From assembly GCF_017876675.1 (NCBI RefSeq), contig NZ_JAGIOI010000001.1:3162001-3226000 (forward strand): 64,000 bases of DNA. Direction: 5' to 3'. This document shows positions 45,553 through 55,640 of this stretch, in pieces. Below the pieces are notes generated by a model. It searched no databases. It was not told where the DNA came from and saw only the letters and a program-made list of their open reading frames with translations. Each line of letters begins with the position of its first letter. The stretch's first letter is position 1. Both the position numbers and the translations under genes were made by a program. The DNA is from Arthrobacter stackebrandtii (GTDB lineage: Bacteria > Actinomycetota > Actinomycetes > Actinomycetales > Micrococcaceae).

Positions 45553-46785
45553 GTGCCCAGTACCGCGCCAACCGCCCCGTCCTCCGTGCTGACTCCGGAA
45601 GGGGAACCGGCCGTTGCCGACTGGACCCTGGCGCCGGACTCCATACACCTGAACCACGGATCCTTTGGCGCCGTTCCCCGGGTTGCGCAGGAGCGCGCCC
45701 TTGAGTTGCGCCGCGAGATGGAGGCCAACCCGTGCACCTGGTTCAAGGGGCAGCCGGCGAGGCTGGCCGCTGCGCGGGCTGGCATCGCGGAGCACCTGCG
45801 GGTCCGGGCCGGCGACCTCGCCCTGGTCACCAATGCCAGCGCGGGTGCCAGCGCCGTGTACAACTCCCTGCCGTTCCGCGACGGCGTGGAGATCGTGGTC
45901 ACCAACCACGGCTACGGCGCCGTCACGGAAGGTGCCCGGCGCATCGCACGGAGGCACAACGGCCTGGTGCGCACCGCCGAGGTGCCGCTGGACGCGGACG
46001 CGGCCCTCGCCGTCGAACGAGTCATGGAACAGGTGGGCGGGCGCACGGGGCTGATCGTCGTGGACCAGATCACCTCGGCCACGGCCCGCCGCCTGCCCGT
46101 GGAGGAAATTGCCGCCGCGGCGAAGGAGCTCGGCGTCCCTGTGCTGGTGGACGGCGCCCATGCACCGGGCGTTTTGGCCAGCCCCGTGCCGGACGTTGAC
46201 GGATTTTGGATCGGCAACCTGCACAAATTTTCCTGTGCACCGAGGGGGACCGCCGCGCTTGTGGCCCGCGGCCCCTTCCGGGAACACCTCCGCCCGCTCA
46301 TCGATTCATGGGGCTATCCGCACGCGTTCCCGGACAGCTTTGACCACGTGGGGACACAGGATGTGACGCCGTGGCTGGCTGCGTCGGCATCGCTGGAGAG
46401 CATCGGGGAACGCTTTGGCTGGGACACCTTCCGCAGTTACGCCGCCCAGCTGGCCGGCTACGGGGCGGACGTGATTGCCCAGGCCTTTGCCGCCCTCGAC
46501 GGCGTGCCGGCGGCGGTCGAGGTGGGCATGCCCGTGGGGCCGCTGCGCCTGGTCCGGCTGCCGGACGGCCTGCCGTGGCCCGGGGCCGATGTCGGGGCCA
46601 TCCGCACCATGCTGTCAGGCTCGCTGGGTTTTGAGACTGCCATTACCCAGTTCGACGGCGTGGGCTACCTTCGGCTCTCGGCCCACCTTTACAACACCCC
46701 GGCAGACTACGAGGCGTTTGCCGAGCGCGCCGTCCCGGAGCTGGTGCGGCTGGCGCGGGCAGGGCGGGCCCGGACGCAGCCCTGA
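45553..46785 (+). CDS. Class V aminotransferase family protein (isopenicillin-N epimerase-like)
   Basis: 410 aa. PLP enzyme: LNHGSFGAVPRVAQERALEL at the N-terminus, VTNASAGASAVYNSL, the PLP-phosphate/Asp region DGAHAPGV, and the Schiff-base Lys in IGNLHKFSCAPRG (about residue 224). The pattern HGSFG and C-terminal layout group it with isopenicillin-N epimerase-like and cysteine-desulfurase-like members; substrate not known. Start GTG 45553 with only a weak purine-rich site upstream. Single gene. Confidence 0.85.
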   Translation: MPSTAPTAPSSVLTPEGEPAVADWTLAPDSIHLNHGSFGAVPRVAQERALELRREMEANPCTWFKGQPARLAAARAGIAEHLRVRAGDLALVTNASAGASAVYNSLPFRDGVEIVVTNHGYGAVTEGARRIARRHNGLVRTAEVPLDADAALAVERVMEQVGGRTGLIVVDQITSATARRLPVEEIAAAAKELGVPVLVDGAHAPGVLASPVPDVDGFWIGNLHKFSCAPRGTAALVARGPFREHLRPLIDSWGYPHAFPDSFDHVGTQDVTPWLAASASLESIGERFGWDTFRSYAAQLAGYGADVIAQAFAALDGVPAAVEVGMPVGPLRLVRLPDGLPWPGADVGAIRTMLSGSLGFETAITQFDGVGYLRLSAHLYNTPADYEAFAERAVPELVRLARAGRARTQP

Positions 46786-46871
46786 GGGGCTGGAAGTTGT
46801 CAGCAGGTCCCCGGCCAGCTCTCGCTTGAGGGCGATTCGGCCAGGAACAAGCCACCTGACATACTCTGACC

Positions 46872-47315
46872 ATGACAGTCTCCTTCGTGCGCACCACGCG
46901 GACCAGCATGCCGCAAGCACAGCTGTTTGACCTTGCCCGCAGCATTGATGCCCATAAAGACTCGATGTCGCATGCTCGTGAAAAGGCCGTGGCTGGCGTC
47001 ACCTCTGGCTTCATTTCTTTGGGGGAGGAAGTGACCTGGCGGGCTTGGCATTTTGGGGTGCCGATGCGAATGACGAGTCGGATAACACAAATGGAAATTC
47101 CCAATTCATTTACCGATGAGCAGGTCAAGGGCCCATTCCTGAGGTTCCGTCACGTCCACGAGTTCAGGCAGGATTCAGGCGGAACCACAATGATTGATCG
47201 CATTGAGTTCGCAGCACCCTTTGGCGGGATCGGGCTTCTCGTCGAAAAGCTGGTCCTGGCCCGCTATATGCAGAGGCTGATTGAGACGAGAAACCGGCAC
47301 CTCACACAAGGGTAA
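46872..47315 (+). CDS. SRPBCC (START-like) family protein
   Basis: 147 aa. The pattern fits a polyketide-cyclase or START-like fold: N-terminal VSFVRTTRTSMPQAQLFDLA strand-helix, WRAWHFGVPMRMTSRITQM, and the long C-terminal helix LLVEKLVLARYMQRLIETRN. Such proteins bind hydrophobic ligands. A CATACT -10 lies 6 nt before the ATG, so it may be leaderless. No partner gene indicates the ligand. Confidence 0.75.
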   Translation: MTVSFVRTTRTSMPQAQLFDLARSIDAHKDSMSHAREKAVAGVTSGFISLGEEVTWRAWHFGVPMRMTSRITQMEIPNSFTDEQVKGPFLRFRHVHEFRQDSGGTTMIDRIEFAAPFGGIGLLVEKLVLARYMQRLIETRNRHLTQG

Positions 47316-47440
47316 TTCGGCCCTGTCCACTGGTTGGGCGCCGTCCTCCGCACTGTCGTCATCCGGGCCACCGCACTGGAAGCGACACCCCCAGCAGCGG
47401 TTGGCACGCCGTGGACGCGGGCGGCGGAATCCGCCATTGC

Positions 47441-47615
47441 CTAACCCTGGGGGACAACGCCACCTTGGTACGCCATGACGGCTGCCTGCACACGGTTGCG
47501 CGCACCCAGCTTGATCAGGATGGAGCTGACATGGCCCTTGACGGTGCCTTCCACCAGGAACAGCCTGGCCCCGATCTCTGAGTTGGAATAGCCGGCTGCA
47601 GGTGATGCCGCGTTC
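47441..47615 (-). pseudogene. Remnant of a NarL-type response regulator (LuxR HTH only)
   Basis: About 55 codons ending at TAG 47441: AAGYSNSEIGARLFLVEGTV, GHVSSILIKLGARNRVQAAV. This is the C-terminal HTH of a LuxR/NarL regulator without receiver domain. It resembles but is not identical to the HTH of the intact regulator next door. It breaks off just before the repeat array at 47628, which may mark the deletion or insertion point. Confidence 0.7.
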
Positions 47616-47627
47616 GCCAAGACAGCG

Positions 47628-47677
47628 ACTTACATGATGCGGGGATCGTGAAAAATGCGGCATATCTGATGCGGCGT
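47628..47677. repeat. Tandem repeat, period 32 bp, inverted orientation
   Basis: ACTTACATGATGCGGGGA (47628-47645) and TGATGCGGCGT (47667-47677) are reverse-complement units of the ACGCCGCATCANATAAGT family, again 32 bp apart. They lie between the regulator remnant and the intact response regulator; the rest of 47316-47751 shows no gene. Confidence 0.75.
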
Positions 47678-47751
47678 TTGACCGCGGCGTTTGAAGAGCA
47701 TCGGAAGGGTGGCTGGAGGGCCCGTGGCGGGCGCGCGGGCGACGGGCGGGG

Positions 47752-48459
47752 TCAGCGCGGGGTGACGATGCCTGTCTCGTACGCGATGACAACCACTTGC
47801 ACGCGGTCGCGGGCGTTGAGCTTGGCCAGGATGTGCCCCACGTGCGTCTTGACCGTGGCCTCGGAGACGAACAGCTGTGCCGCGATCTCGGGGTTGGAGA
47901 GGCCGTTGGCGATCAGCACAAACACCTCGTGCTCGCGCGCGGTCAGCGAGGCGACGGCGGCGGCGTTGGCGTCGTTGGCCGGGCTCGGCGCGGACAGCAT
48001 GGGCGCAACATGGTCCAGCAGCCGCCGCGTGGTGGAGGGCGCAATCACCGCGTCCCCGGCAAATACCGTCCGGATGGCTCCGAGCAGTTCCTCCGGCGGC
48101 GCGTCCTTGAGCAGGAAGCCGCTGGCCCCGGCCTGGATGGCCGCAAGGGCGTACTCATCCAGGTCGAACGTGGTCAGCACCACGATCTTCAGCTCCGACA
48201 GCCACGACCCGGAAGGCGCCGCCTTGGTCCGCTCCATGAGCCGCCGCGTGGTCTCGAGCCCGTCCATCCCGGGCATGCGCACGTCCATGAGCACCACGTC
48301 GGCGGCGGTCGCGGCGAGCCCGGCCAGCGCCTCGATGCCGTTGCCGGCCTGCAGCACCACCTCGAGGTCGGGCTGGGAATTGATCAGCATGCCAAAGCCG
48401 GACCGGACCAGCTGCTGGTCGTCCACCAGGGCCACGCGGATGGGGGAAAGAGTGCTCAT
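47752..48459 (-). CDS. NarL/FixJ-type response regulator
   Basis: 235 aa. Receiver domain with acidic pocket VALVDDQQLVRSG, phospho-acceptor in VVLMDVRMPGMDG (Asp about 58) and the conserved Lys in GFLLKDAPPEELL; C-terminal LuxR HTH LSNPEIAAQLFVSEATVKTH. It acts as a DNA-binding regulator phosphorylated by the kinase encoded just upstream (3 bp between genes). Targets unknown. Confidence 0.93.
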   Translation of the reverse strand: MSTLSPIRVALVDDQQLVRSGFGMLINSQPDLEVVLQAGNGIEALAGLAATAADVVLMDVRMPGMDGLETTRRLMERTKAAPSGSWLSELKIVVLTTFDLDEYALAAIQAGASGFLLKDAPPEELLGAIRTVFAGDAVIAPSTTRRLLDHVAPMLSAPSPANDANAAAVASLTAREHEVFVLIANGLSNPEIAAQLFVSEATVKTHVGHILAKLNARDRVQVVVIAYETGIVTPR

Positions 48460-48462
48460 GAA

Positions 48463-49782
48463 TCAATGCTCCGAATAGGGGATGAAAACTGCAATGCCAA
48501 AACCGCCGCCCGCCACCGGGCCCGCCGACAGCGTGCCCTCATACAGCCGCACCCGCTCGGACATGCCGCGCAGGCCGTTTCCGCCGCCTTGGGCGGGGAC
48601 CGCATCGGTGGGCCGGGCGCCCGGGTGATGGCCGACGTCGGACTCTGCCTTGGTGCCGGCCGGCGCGGACATGGCGGGAACCTTGGGGGACGGGACGCGC
48701 GGGACCGGTGCCGTGGCGAGGGCGGCGGTGGCGCCGCGGCCGTCGTCGCGGACCGTGATCTCCAGGCCGCGGGCGTTCCAGGCGAGCGCCACGGAGGCGG
48801 TGACGTTGGGGCCGGCGTGCTTCATGACGTTGGTCAGGCCCTCCTGGACCACGCGGTACGCGGTGAGCTCGGCTCCGGGCGGGAGCTGGCGCCGGGGGTC
48901 GCCGAGTGCGCTGAAGTCGACCGGCAGGCCGGCGGCGCGGGTGCCGAGGAGGAGTTCGTCGAGGTCGCCCAAGCCGGGAAGGGGGCGTGTGGATGCTTCG
49001 TCGCCGCCGCGCAGCACGCCCAGCAGGCGGCGCATTTCCTGCAGGGACGACCGGCCCGTGGCGGCGATCGTGGCGAGCGTTTCGGGTGCGATCTCGGGGT
49101 TGGCCACGGAGGCGTAGCGGGCGCCGTCGGCCTGGGTGATGATGACGGAGAGGGAGTGGGCCACGATGTCGTGCATCTCGCGGGCGATGTGGGCGCGCTC
49201 GTCGCTGGCGGCCAGCTCGCGCTCATGCTGGGCCTCAATTTCCAGGCGGTGGGCGCGGTCGGAGAGGGCCTGCTCGCGCAGCCGCTTGGTGCGGGTGAGG
49301 TCGCCGGAGGTCCAGCTGAACAGCACCAGCACCCAGACCATCAGGACCGTGATGACGGTGTAGGGCAGGTCGCTCAGGCTGATGGTGGAGAATTCGTAGA
49401 AGTAGCGCGTGACCAGCATGATGGCGCCGAGCAGGGCCAGGGCCAGGCCGCTCAGGCTTGCCCAGCGGGGGCCGAATGCGGCCAGGGCGTAGACAACCAG
49501 AGGTACCGCGATGTCGGCCGGCAGGGGCTGTACATTGAGAGCCCACTGCGCGATGGCAACGCCGGCGATGATGGAGCCGGCCATGACGGTGCGGGTGCGG
49601 CGCCAGGCCAGCGGCACTATCAGCGCCGTGGCGAAGGTGCCCGCCACGAGCATGTCGAGCAGGGTGCTGGAGTAGCCGCCGTCGGCGAGGCTGAAAGGGA
49701 TCACCACGAGCCACAGCACGGACATCAGGACAAAGTCCACGGCAAAGCGGTGCCGCCGGAACCAGTCGTAGATGGAATGCAT
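48463..49782 (-). CDS. Sensor histidine kinase, NarL-partner (HisKA_3)
   Basis: 439 aa from ATG 49782 (GAAGGTG about 8 nt upstream). The N-terminal half has several membrane helices (about residues 15-155) with no large external domain, suggesting sensing of membrane state. The dimerisation box REMHDIVAHSLSVI contains the phospho-His (about residue 203). The ATPase has VRDDGRG, interrupted by an Ala/Pro-rich insert of about 45 residues before GGNGLRGMSERVRLYEG. Forms an operon with the downstream regulator. Signal unknown; such pairs are often stress-responsive. Confidence 0.92.
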   Translation of the reverse strand: MHSIYDWFRRHRFAVDFVLMSVLWLVVIPFSLADGGYSSTLLDMLVAGTFATALIVPLAWRRTRTVMAGSIIAGVAIAQWALNVQPLPADIAVPLVVYALAAFGPRWASLSGLALALLGAIMLVTRYFYEFSTISLSDLPYTVITVLMVWVLVLFSWTSGDLTRTKRLREQALSDRAHRLEIEAQHERELAASDERAHIAREMHDIVAHSLSVIITQADGARYASVANPEIAPETLATIAATGRSSLQEMRRLLGVLRGGDEASTRPLPGLGDLDELLLGTRAAGLPVDFSALGDPRRQLPPGAELTAYRVVQEGLTNVMKHAGPNVTASVALAWNARGLEITVRDDGRGATAALATAPVPRVPSPKVPAMSAPAGTKAESDVGHHPGARPTDAVPAQGGGNGLRGMSERVRLYEGTLSAGPVAGGGFGIAVFIPYSEH

Positions 49783-49911
49783 GATCACACCTTCAACCTT
49801 AGGCTGTGCGGTGGGCGCCAGCATCGTGCCGCGGGTGGAGATTCCGGCGTGTTCCGGGCCACAGGCGCGGCAGGGCTGCAGGGCGCAGGTGCAAGGGCGC
49901 GGATTCTGCCG

Positions 49912-49949
49912 GGGCGGGGGAGCGGGGTCTGGGCGGGGGAGCGGGGTCT
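49912..49949. repeat. Perfect 19-bp tandem duplication
   Basis: GGGCGGGGGAGCGGGGTCT repeated twice without a gap (49912-49930, 49931-49949). G-rich strand could form unusual structure; likely a replication slippage product. Confidence 0.85.
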
Positions 49950-50042
49950 GGTGGACACGCCGTCCGGCTGAGCCAGCTGCTTGGTGTCTTCTGCTGCCTC
50001 AACCCCGCCGCCTGGCAACCGCCCCGCAAGCACCCCATCAAG

Positions 50043-50057
50043 TCTCAAATAGTGAGA
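50043..50057 (+). promoter_or_regulatory. LtbR/NdgR-like operator before leuB
   Basis: TCTCAAATAGTGAGA is an inverted repeat (TCTCA-N5-TGAGA) whose right part CAAATAGTGAGA matches the recalled LtbR motif at 11 of 12 positions. It lies 5 bp upstream of the -35. Confidence 0.55.
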
Positions 50058-50061
50058 TGCT

Positions 50062-50091
50062 TTGCCCATCATGTGGATGGTTTCGTAGGCT
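50062..50091 (+). promoter_or_regulatory. leuB promoter, leaderless type
   Basis: TTGCCC (50062-50067), 18-bp spacer, TAGGCT (50086-50091), then 6 nt to the ATG. Confidence 0.55.
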
Positions 50092-50097
50092 GAATCC

Positions 50098-51186
<1,089 letters not shown>

Positions 51187-51302
51187 CGCCGTCGTCCGCG
51201 TCCCGGAGTAGGCTTGGAGTCAATACGTGTGAGTGCCGGCACGAGCCACCGCCACGGGGCGGCGTCCGGACACTTGCCAGGGCAGAAAATTGTGGAGGAA
51301 GC

Positions 51303-52415
51303 ATGACCCAGATCGCCAGCGAACTGAGCTTTTCGCAGCAGCTGAACCAGAACCCGAAGAGCCCGGCCGAGCGTGAAGCCATTTTGGCCGATCCCGGTTT
51401 CGGCGACTATTTCACCGACCACACGGCCGTGGTGGATTTCAAGGTCGACGCGGACGGGCAGGGCGGGTGGTCGAATGCGCGCATTGAACCGTACGGGCCC
51501 ATCCAGATGGATCCGGCCGCGGCAGTGCTGCACTACGGCCAGGAGATTTTCGAGGGCATGAAGGCGTACCGCCACGCCGACGGCTCGATCTGGACGTTCC
51601 GCGCCGAGGCCAACGCCGCACGCCTGAACGCCTCCGCCCGCCGCCTGGCCCTGCCGGAGCTGCCGCCGGAGACATTCCTGGAATCGCTGCGCCAGCTGGT
51701 GCAGGCGGACCAGGACTGGGTGCCCTCGCGCGACGGCGACGCCCTGTACCTGCGCCCGTTCATGATTGCCACCGAGGCATTCCTGGGCGTGCGCCCGGCC
51801 CGCGAGGTCTCCTACCGCGTGATCGCATCGCCGGCCGGAAACTACTTCGGCGGCGAGCTCAAGCCCGTCTCCATCTGGCTCACCACCAGCTTTGCCCGCG
51901 CCGGCGAGGGCGGCACAGGAGAGGCCAAGTGCGGCGGGAACTACGCCGCATCGCTGGCGGCCCAGATGGAGGCCGAGGCCAACGGCTGCAAGCAGGTGCT
52001 GTTCCTGGATCCGCACAACGACAACGCGGTGGAAGAGCTCGGCGGCATGAACATCTTCTTCGTGTTCAAGGACGGCACGCTCGTCACCCCGGAACTCAAC
52101 GGGCACATCCTGCATGGGATCACCCGTTCCTCGGTCATGCAGCTTGCCGCAGACCGCGGGTTGAAGGTTCAGGAACGCAAGATCACGATCGACGAATGGC
52201 GTTCCGGCGTTGCCTCCGGCGAGATCACCGAGGTGTTTGCCTGCGGCACGGCGGCAGTCATCACCCCGATCGGCGAGCTGAAGACGGCCGAGGGCACCAT
52301 TGCCTCGCCTGCCCAGGGCATCGGCGAGGTCACGGCCGCGATCCGCGAGCAGCTGGTCGGCATCCAGACCGGTGTCATCGAGGACCTGCACGGCTGGCTG
52401 ACCCGCCTGGCGTAG
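51303..52415 (+). CDS. ilvE: Branched-chain amino acid aminotransferase
   Basis: 370 aa, class IV PLP enzyme performing the last step of valine, leucine and isoleucine synthesis (and first step of breakdown). Catalytic Lys in [16 protein letters not shown]; also [14 protein letters not shown] and the [15 protein letters not shown] segment. ATG 51303 has GGAGGA 4 nt upstream. The gene lies downstream of leuB and could be read through from it. The 62-bp palindrome copy C with a T-run follows as terminator. Confidence 0.96.
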   Translation: MTQIASELSFSQQLNQNPKSPAEREAILADPGFGDYFTDHTAVVDFKVDADGQGGWSNARIEPYGPIQMDPAAAVLHYGQEIFEGMKAYRHADGSIWTFRAEANAARLNASARRLALPELPPETFLESLRQLVQADQDWVPSRDGDALYLRPFMIATEAFLGVRPAREVSYRVIASPAGNYFGGELKPVSIWLTTSFARAGEGGTGEAKCGGNYAASLAAQMEAEANGCKQVLFLDPHNDNAVEELGGMNIFFVFKDGTLVTPELNGHILHGITRSSVMQLAADRGLKVQERKITIDEWRSGVASGEITEVFACGTAAVITPIGELKTAEGTIASPAQGIGEVTAAIREQLVGIQTGVIEDLHGWLTRLA

Positions 52416-52462
52416 CCCCCGTCCGCGGCGCCCCCGCCTGCCTTGCGGCGGCCGCCCGTTTT

Positions 52463-52524
52463 ATGCGCCCGTTCCCCCTAAATGCGCCCCGACGTCCGGG
52501 CGCATTTAGGGGGAACGGGCGCAT
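52463..52524. repeat. 62-bp palindrome, copy C
   Basis: Begins ATGCGCCCGTTCCCCCTAAA; 27-bp perfect arms around GACGTC-like centre, followed by TTTTTGT. Same length and the same CCCGTTCCC start as copy A. Probably the terminator of ilvE. Confidence 0.8.
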
Positions 52525-52617
52525 TTTTGTTACGCCGGACGGCGGGGCACCGCCCCCGGCTTGGGCGGCCGTGGTGAACTTGGGGTATTCATTGGTGAAA
52601 TGACTGTAGGGGGAATT

Positions 52618-52980
52618 GTGAAAGAACTGTTCGACTTGTCGTTTACGCGGTTTGTGGCGCCCAGCGTTGCCCGCATTGTTTACATTGTGCAGATCGTGGT
52701 GGTGGCGCTGTCCTACCTGATCGGCGTCATTGCCGCGTTCAGCGAGGGCATCGGGCTGGGCCTGTTTGTCCTGGTGATCGTGGGCCCGCTGCTCGCCGTG
52801 TTCTACCTGGTCCTGGCCCGCGTGGGCCTGGAATCGCTCATCGCCACCATCCGCACCGCGGAAAACACGGCAGAGCTGGTGCGCCTCCAGGGCGGGAACT
52901 ACCCCACCGCACAGCAGGGCACGCCGCCCAACTACCCGCCGGCACCGCAGGATCTTCCCCCGGCGCCGCCGCAGTTCTAA
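52618..52980 (+). CDS. DUF4282 membrane protein
   Basis: 120 aa from GTG 52618 (AGGGGG 4 nt upstream; ATG 52600 is an alternative). N-terminus KELFDLSFTRFVAPSVAR is typical of DUF4282. Two transmembrane helices at about residues 20-42 and 48-72 are followed by a short cytoplasmic helix and a Pro/Gln-rich tail. Function unknown for the family. Own terminator follows. Confidence 0.82.
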   Translation: MKELFDLSFTRFVAPSVARIVYIVQIVVVALSYLIGVIAAFSEGIGLGLFVLVIVGPLLAVFYLVLARVGLESLIATIRTAENTAELVRLQGGNYPTAQQGTPPNYPPAPQDLPPAPPQF

Positions 52981-53320
52981 CTGCCGCCAGTTCACAGAAG
53001 TGGCCCCCAAAACACCCCACACAGGGTGATTTGGGGGCCATTGTCCGTTTTGGGGAGCCTGCCCTGCCTGAAGCACGACGGCGGCGCGCGGCCTCCGCCG
53101 GAAGCGGCAGCTCCGCCGTCGGGCCCGGTGACGGCACGGTCAAGACGCCCGGGACCCGGTTCTGCCGGTGGTAGTGCACCGCCGCCACACTGTGGCCCGG
53201 CACCTGGGCGCCGCCGAATTGGACAGGGCTGTAACGTCCGGGCCGGATCCGGAAACTATGGGGGTATGGCGGCATTTACCGGCCGTTCGGACAGGCAGCT
53301 GAGGCAACAGGAGGATGGCC
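52981..53320. other. Intergenic region with terminator
   Basis: 340 bp without a gene; holds the hairpin at 53001-53040 and GC-rich sequence, with AGGAGG (53309-53314) for the next gene. Confidence 0.5.
53001..53040. terminator. Hairpin terminator after the DUF4282 gene
   Basis: TGGCCCCCAAA (53001-53011) pairs with TTTGGGGGCCA (53030-53040) over an inner CCC/GGG stem. Confidence 0.78.
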
Positions 53321-53809
53321 ATGTGGATGCGAACAGCCGCGGCGGCGGCAATTTTGGCGGCAGGGGGACTGGCAGTGCCGGCCGGTGCCACGGCGGACCA
53401 GGCCTCCGGCCCGGACCCCGTCCAGCAGCCGACCCTGGCCGCCCACCCGCTTGAGGGCACCGACCCCGTGTCCACCGGGTGCCACATCGGAGCCCATGTG
53501 GTGACGTCCTGGGGCATGCACAATGACGTCTACGACGAGGTCCAGGGCCTGGCCCAGTTGGTTTACTCACCGGCGTGCGGCACCAACTGGGTCAATGTGT
53601 ACGGGTTCACGCCCGGCAACTCCTACAGGGTCGTTCTCTTCGACCACGATGGCGGCAGCGCGTCCTTTGAAACCAGCGTCGGCGCGGGCAGCAATGACGC
53701 CACCTTGCAGAAATATGCTCCGGGAAACAGCTGCGTGGCAGTGATGTGGCAGATATCGAACACCACCAGCCTGTTCCGTGAAGGCTGGGGCACCAGCACC
53801 ATTTGCTGA
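53321..53809 (+). CDS. Secreted DUF2690-like protein
   Basis: 162 aa from ATG 53321 (AGGAGG ends 6 nt upstream). A signal peptide (about residues 1-26, ending AGATA) leads to a small domain with GCHIGAHVVTSW, AQLVYSPACGTNWVNVYGFT and a final Cys. The layout of a Cys, a region giving LxYSPxCxTxW, and small size fits DUF2690, an actinobacterial exported module of unknown role. Single gene just before an ECF sigma operon; link unproven. Confidence 0.7.
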   Translation: MWMRTAAAAAILAAGGLAVPAGATADQASGPDPVQQPTLAAHPLEGTDPVSTGCHIGAHVVTSWGMHNDVYDEVQGLAQLVYSPACGTNWVNVYGFTPGNSYRVVLFDHDGGSASFETSVGAGSNDATLQKYAPGNSCVAVMWQISNTTSLFREGWGTSTIC

Positions 53810-53873
53810 ACCGTGGCGGCCGCCCCGCGGCTGCACCAGACTGGTGAACGAGGACGACGGATGGAGGGATCCG

Positions 53874-54383
53874 GTGCCGCAGACACAGCAGGACAGCTTT
53901 CTGGCACTTTATGAGGCTTTCAGCCCGCGCGTGCTGGGCTATGTCAGACGCCGGATTTCTTCGGACCAGGCCGCCGAGGAGATCACCGCGGATGTCTTCC
54001 GGATCGCCTGGCAGAAATCCGGCGTCGAGCCCGATCCGTCCATCGGCTGGCTTCTCAATGTGGCCAGGAACCTGATCGGCAACGAGTACCGCCGCAGGGC
54101 CCGGGCCGCGCAGCTGCAGGACAGGCTTCGTGAAAGTGAACGCCTCAATGCCCAGGGCGGCGGTGACGACGGATCCAGGGCCGCCATCGCGGCAGCCCTG
54201 GAAAAGCTGAGGGACAAGGACCGGGAAATCCTGCTCCTGAGTTATTGGGAAGGGCTCACACTGGCGGAAATCGCCACGGTGCTTGCCTGCCGGGAGGCCA
54301 CAGCGAGGGTCCGGCTGCACCGGGCCCGGAAGTCTTTTGAACTGGCGCTGCCCCAACGGCTCCGCCCCACCGGGAGGGATTGA
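53874..54383 (+). CDS. ECF-type RNA polymerase sigma factor
   Basis: 169 aa from GTG 53874 with GGAGGG 5 nt upstream (a GTG at 53844 is possible). Region 2: LYEAFSPRVLGYVRRRI, AEEITADVFRIAWQK, SIGWLLNVARNLIGNEYRRR. Region 4: LRDKDREILLLSYWEGLTLA, CREATARVRLHRARKSFE. It is the first gene of an operon with a membrane-anchored protein that starts 1 nt after its stop, the usual sigma/anti-sigma order. Target promoters unknown. Confidence 0.9.
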   Translation: MPQTQQDSFLALYEAFSPRVLGYVRRRISSDQAAEEITADVFRIAWQKSGVEPDPSIGWLLNVARNLIGNEYRRRARAAQLQDRLRESERLNAQGGGDDGSRAAIAAALEKLRDKDREILLLSYWEGLTLAEIATVLACREATARVRLHRARKSFELALPQRLRPTGRD

Positions 54384-54384
54384 G

Positions 54385-55578
54385 ATGGACCCCATCGAAG
54401 CAATGCTGCGCAGCATCAACCCCGTGCCCGACGAGACAGCACCCACCACCCCGGCACCCATGCCGGACCTGGCCGCCACGCCCCGCAGCCACGCACGCCC
54501 CTCCCGGCTTGCGCCGCGCAATCCATGGTTCACTGCGGTGCGTGCCGCAGCCGTCGTCCTGGCCGCGGTCGTCGTCATCGCAGCCGCCGGCTTCCTGGGT
54601 GTGCTTGCCGAGGGCCTGCTGAAGCCGCAACCTGCCATTCCCACGCCCGTTCCTTCACCAAGCACGACGGCGGCCCCCACCCCAGCGGCCTCGCCGCCGC
54701 CGAGCACGTCCCCGGCACTTCCTGCCGCACCTCCCAGCGATCCGTACACCGGGGCGGCCTGCGCCTTCCGGAACGTTTTGGCCGAGGGGCAGGGCGGGCA
54801 GCTGGCGGGCAACATCGAGCAGTTCCCCGACGACTTCAGGGTCCTCGGCTGCGCCGGCTCATGGCTGGCGTTTGAACTGACTGACGCCGGCTACCAGCGG
54901 CTCCTGGACCAGGGGGCGGGCGAAGGGGCTTTCGGGGTGTACCACTTTGCCCGGTTCAACGTCGGCGGCTACGTCTTCCACCCCGAGCTTTCGGTCGCCG
55001 GCTGGAACACCGTCGAACCGGTTGGCGGGACCATGGCTGAGAAGGCCGTGGAAATGGACCGGCAACTGCAGGAAAACCTGGGCCTCCTGCCGGTGCTGCG
55101 CCCGGCCCTGGTGGGCGGGGCGCCGGCCAGCCCCGACGCGACACCCGCACCCCCTCTGGAGGCCGGGGTGGACGACCCCAACAAGGGCTCGGACTGCAGC
55201 ATCGGCAAGATGACAACGGTGGCCGGGAGCGGTGACTGGGTCGCGGAGGACATGGCAGCCCACCCGGAGAATTACCGGGTGGTGCACTGTGCCGGCGGCT
55301 GGCTGGCCTTCCAGCTCAGCGAGACCGGCCGGCAGGCCTGGCTCGACGACACCCGCGCCAGCGGCCGGGTCCACGAAGGCGCCGACTCCTTCTATTTTGC
55401 GCAGCACGATGGCACCGCGTACGCGTTCACACCCGGGACATCCATCCCGGACTGGGCGTCCCGCACAGGTGCCGGAGCCGGCCCGGAAGCCATGATTGAA
55501 TCCTTGGAGCGGGACATGGTCGCGGCCGGAATTCCTGCCAGGATCCGGATACTGCTGCTGGGCGAGCCTCCGGAGTGA
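54385..55578 (+). CDS. Membrane protein with duplicated extracytoplasmic domain, putative sigma-factor partner
   Basis: 397 aa. ATG 54385 has GGGAGG upstream and begins 1 nt after the sigma stop. A cytoplasmic N-terminus of about 50 residues (MDPIEAMLRSINPVPDE) could bind the sigma factor. A single helix lies near 54-78, followed by a Pro/Thr linker and two copies of an outside domain: FRVLGCAGSWLAFELTDAGY and YRVVHCAGGWLAFQLSETGR, each preceded by another Cys. No ZAS zinc motif (HxxxCxxC) is seen, so anti-sigma activity is inferred from context only. Confidence 0.7.
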   Translation: MDPIEAMLRSINPVPDETAPTTPAPMPDLAATPRSHARPSRLAPRNPWFTAVRAAAVVLAAVVVIAAAGFLGVLAEGLLKPQPAIPTPVPSPSTTAAPTPAASPPPSTSPALPAAPPSDPYTGAACAFRNVLAEGQGGQLAGNIEQFPDDFRVLGCAGSWLAFELTDAGYQRLLDQGAGEGAFGVYHFARFNVGGYVFHPELSVAGWNTVEPVGGTMAEKAVEMDRQLQENLGLLPVLRPALVGGAPASPDATPAPPLEAGVDDPNKGSDCSIGKMTTVAGSGDWVAEDMAAHPENYRVVHCAGGWLAFQLSETGRQAWLDDTRASGRVHEGADSFYFAQHDGTAYAFTPGTSIPDWASRTGAGAGPEAMIESLERDMVAAGIPARIRILLLGEPPE

Positions 55579-55627
55579 CCGGCCCGGGCGCCGTCGTTCG
55601 CAAACAACCGGCCGGGCCTGGAACCGA

Positions 55628-55633
55628 TACACT
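55628..55633 (+). promoter_or_regulatory. -10 element of the leaderless FAH gene
   Basis: TACACT, 7 nt before ATG 55641; no Shine-Dalgarno. Confidence 0.55.
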
Positions 55634-55640
55634 GAAATAC

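Larger units (their letters stand above)
49783..50097. other. Divergent region between the kinase operon and leuB
   Basis: 315 bp without a gene. It contains a G-rich tandem repeat (49912-49949), the LtbR-like operator and the leuB promoter, listed separately. Confidence 0.6.
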
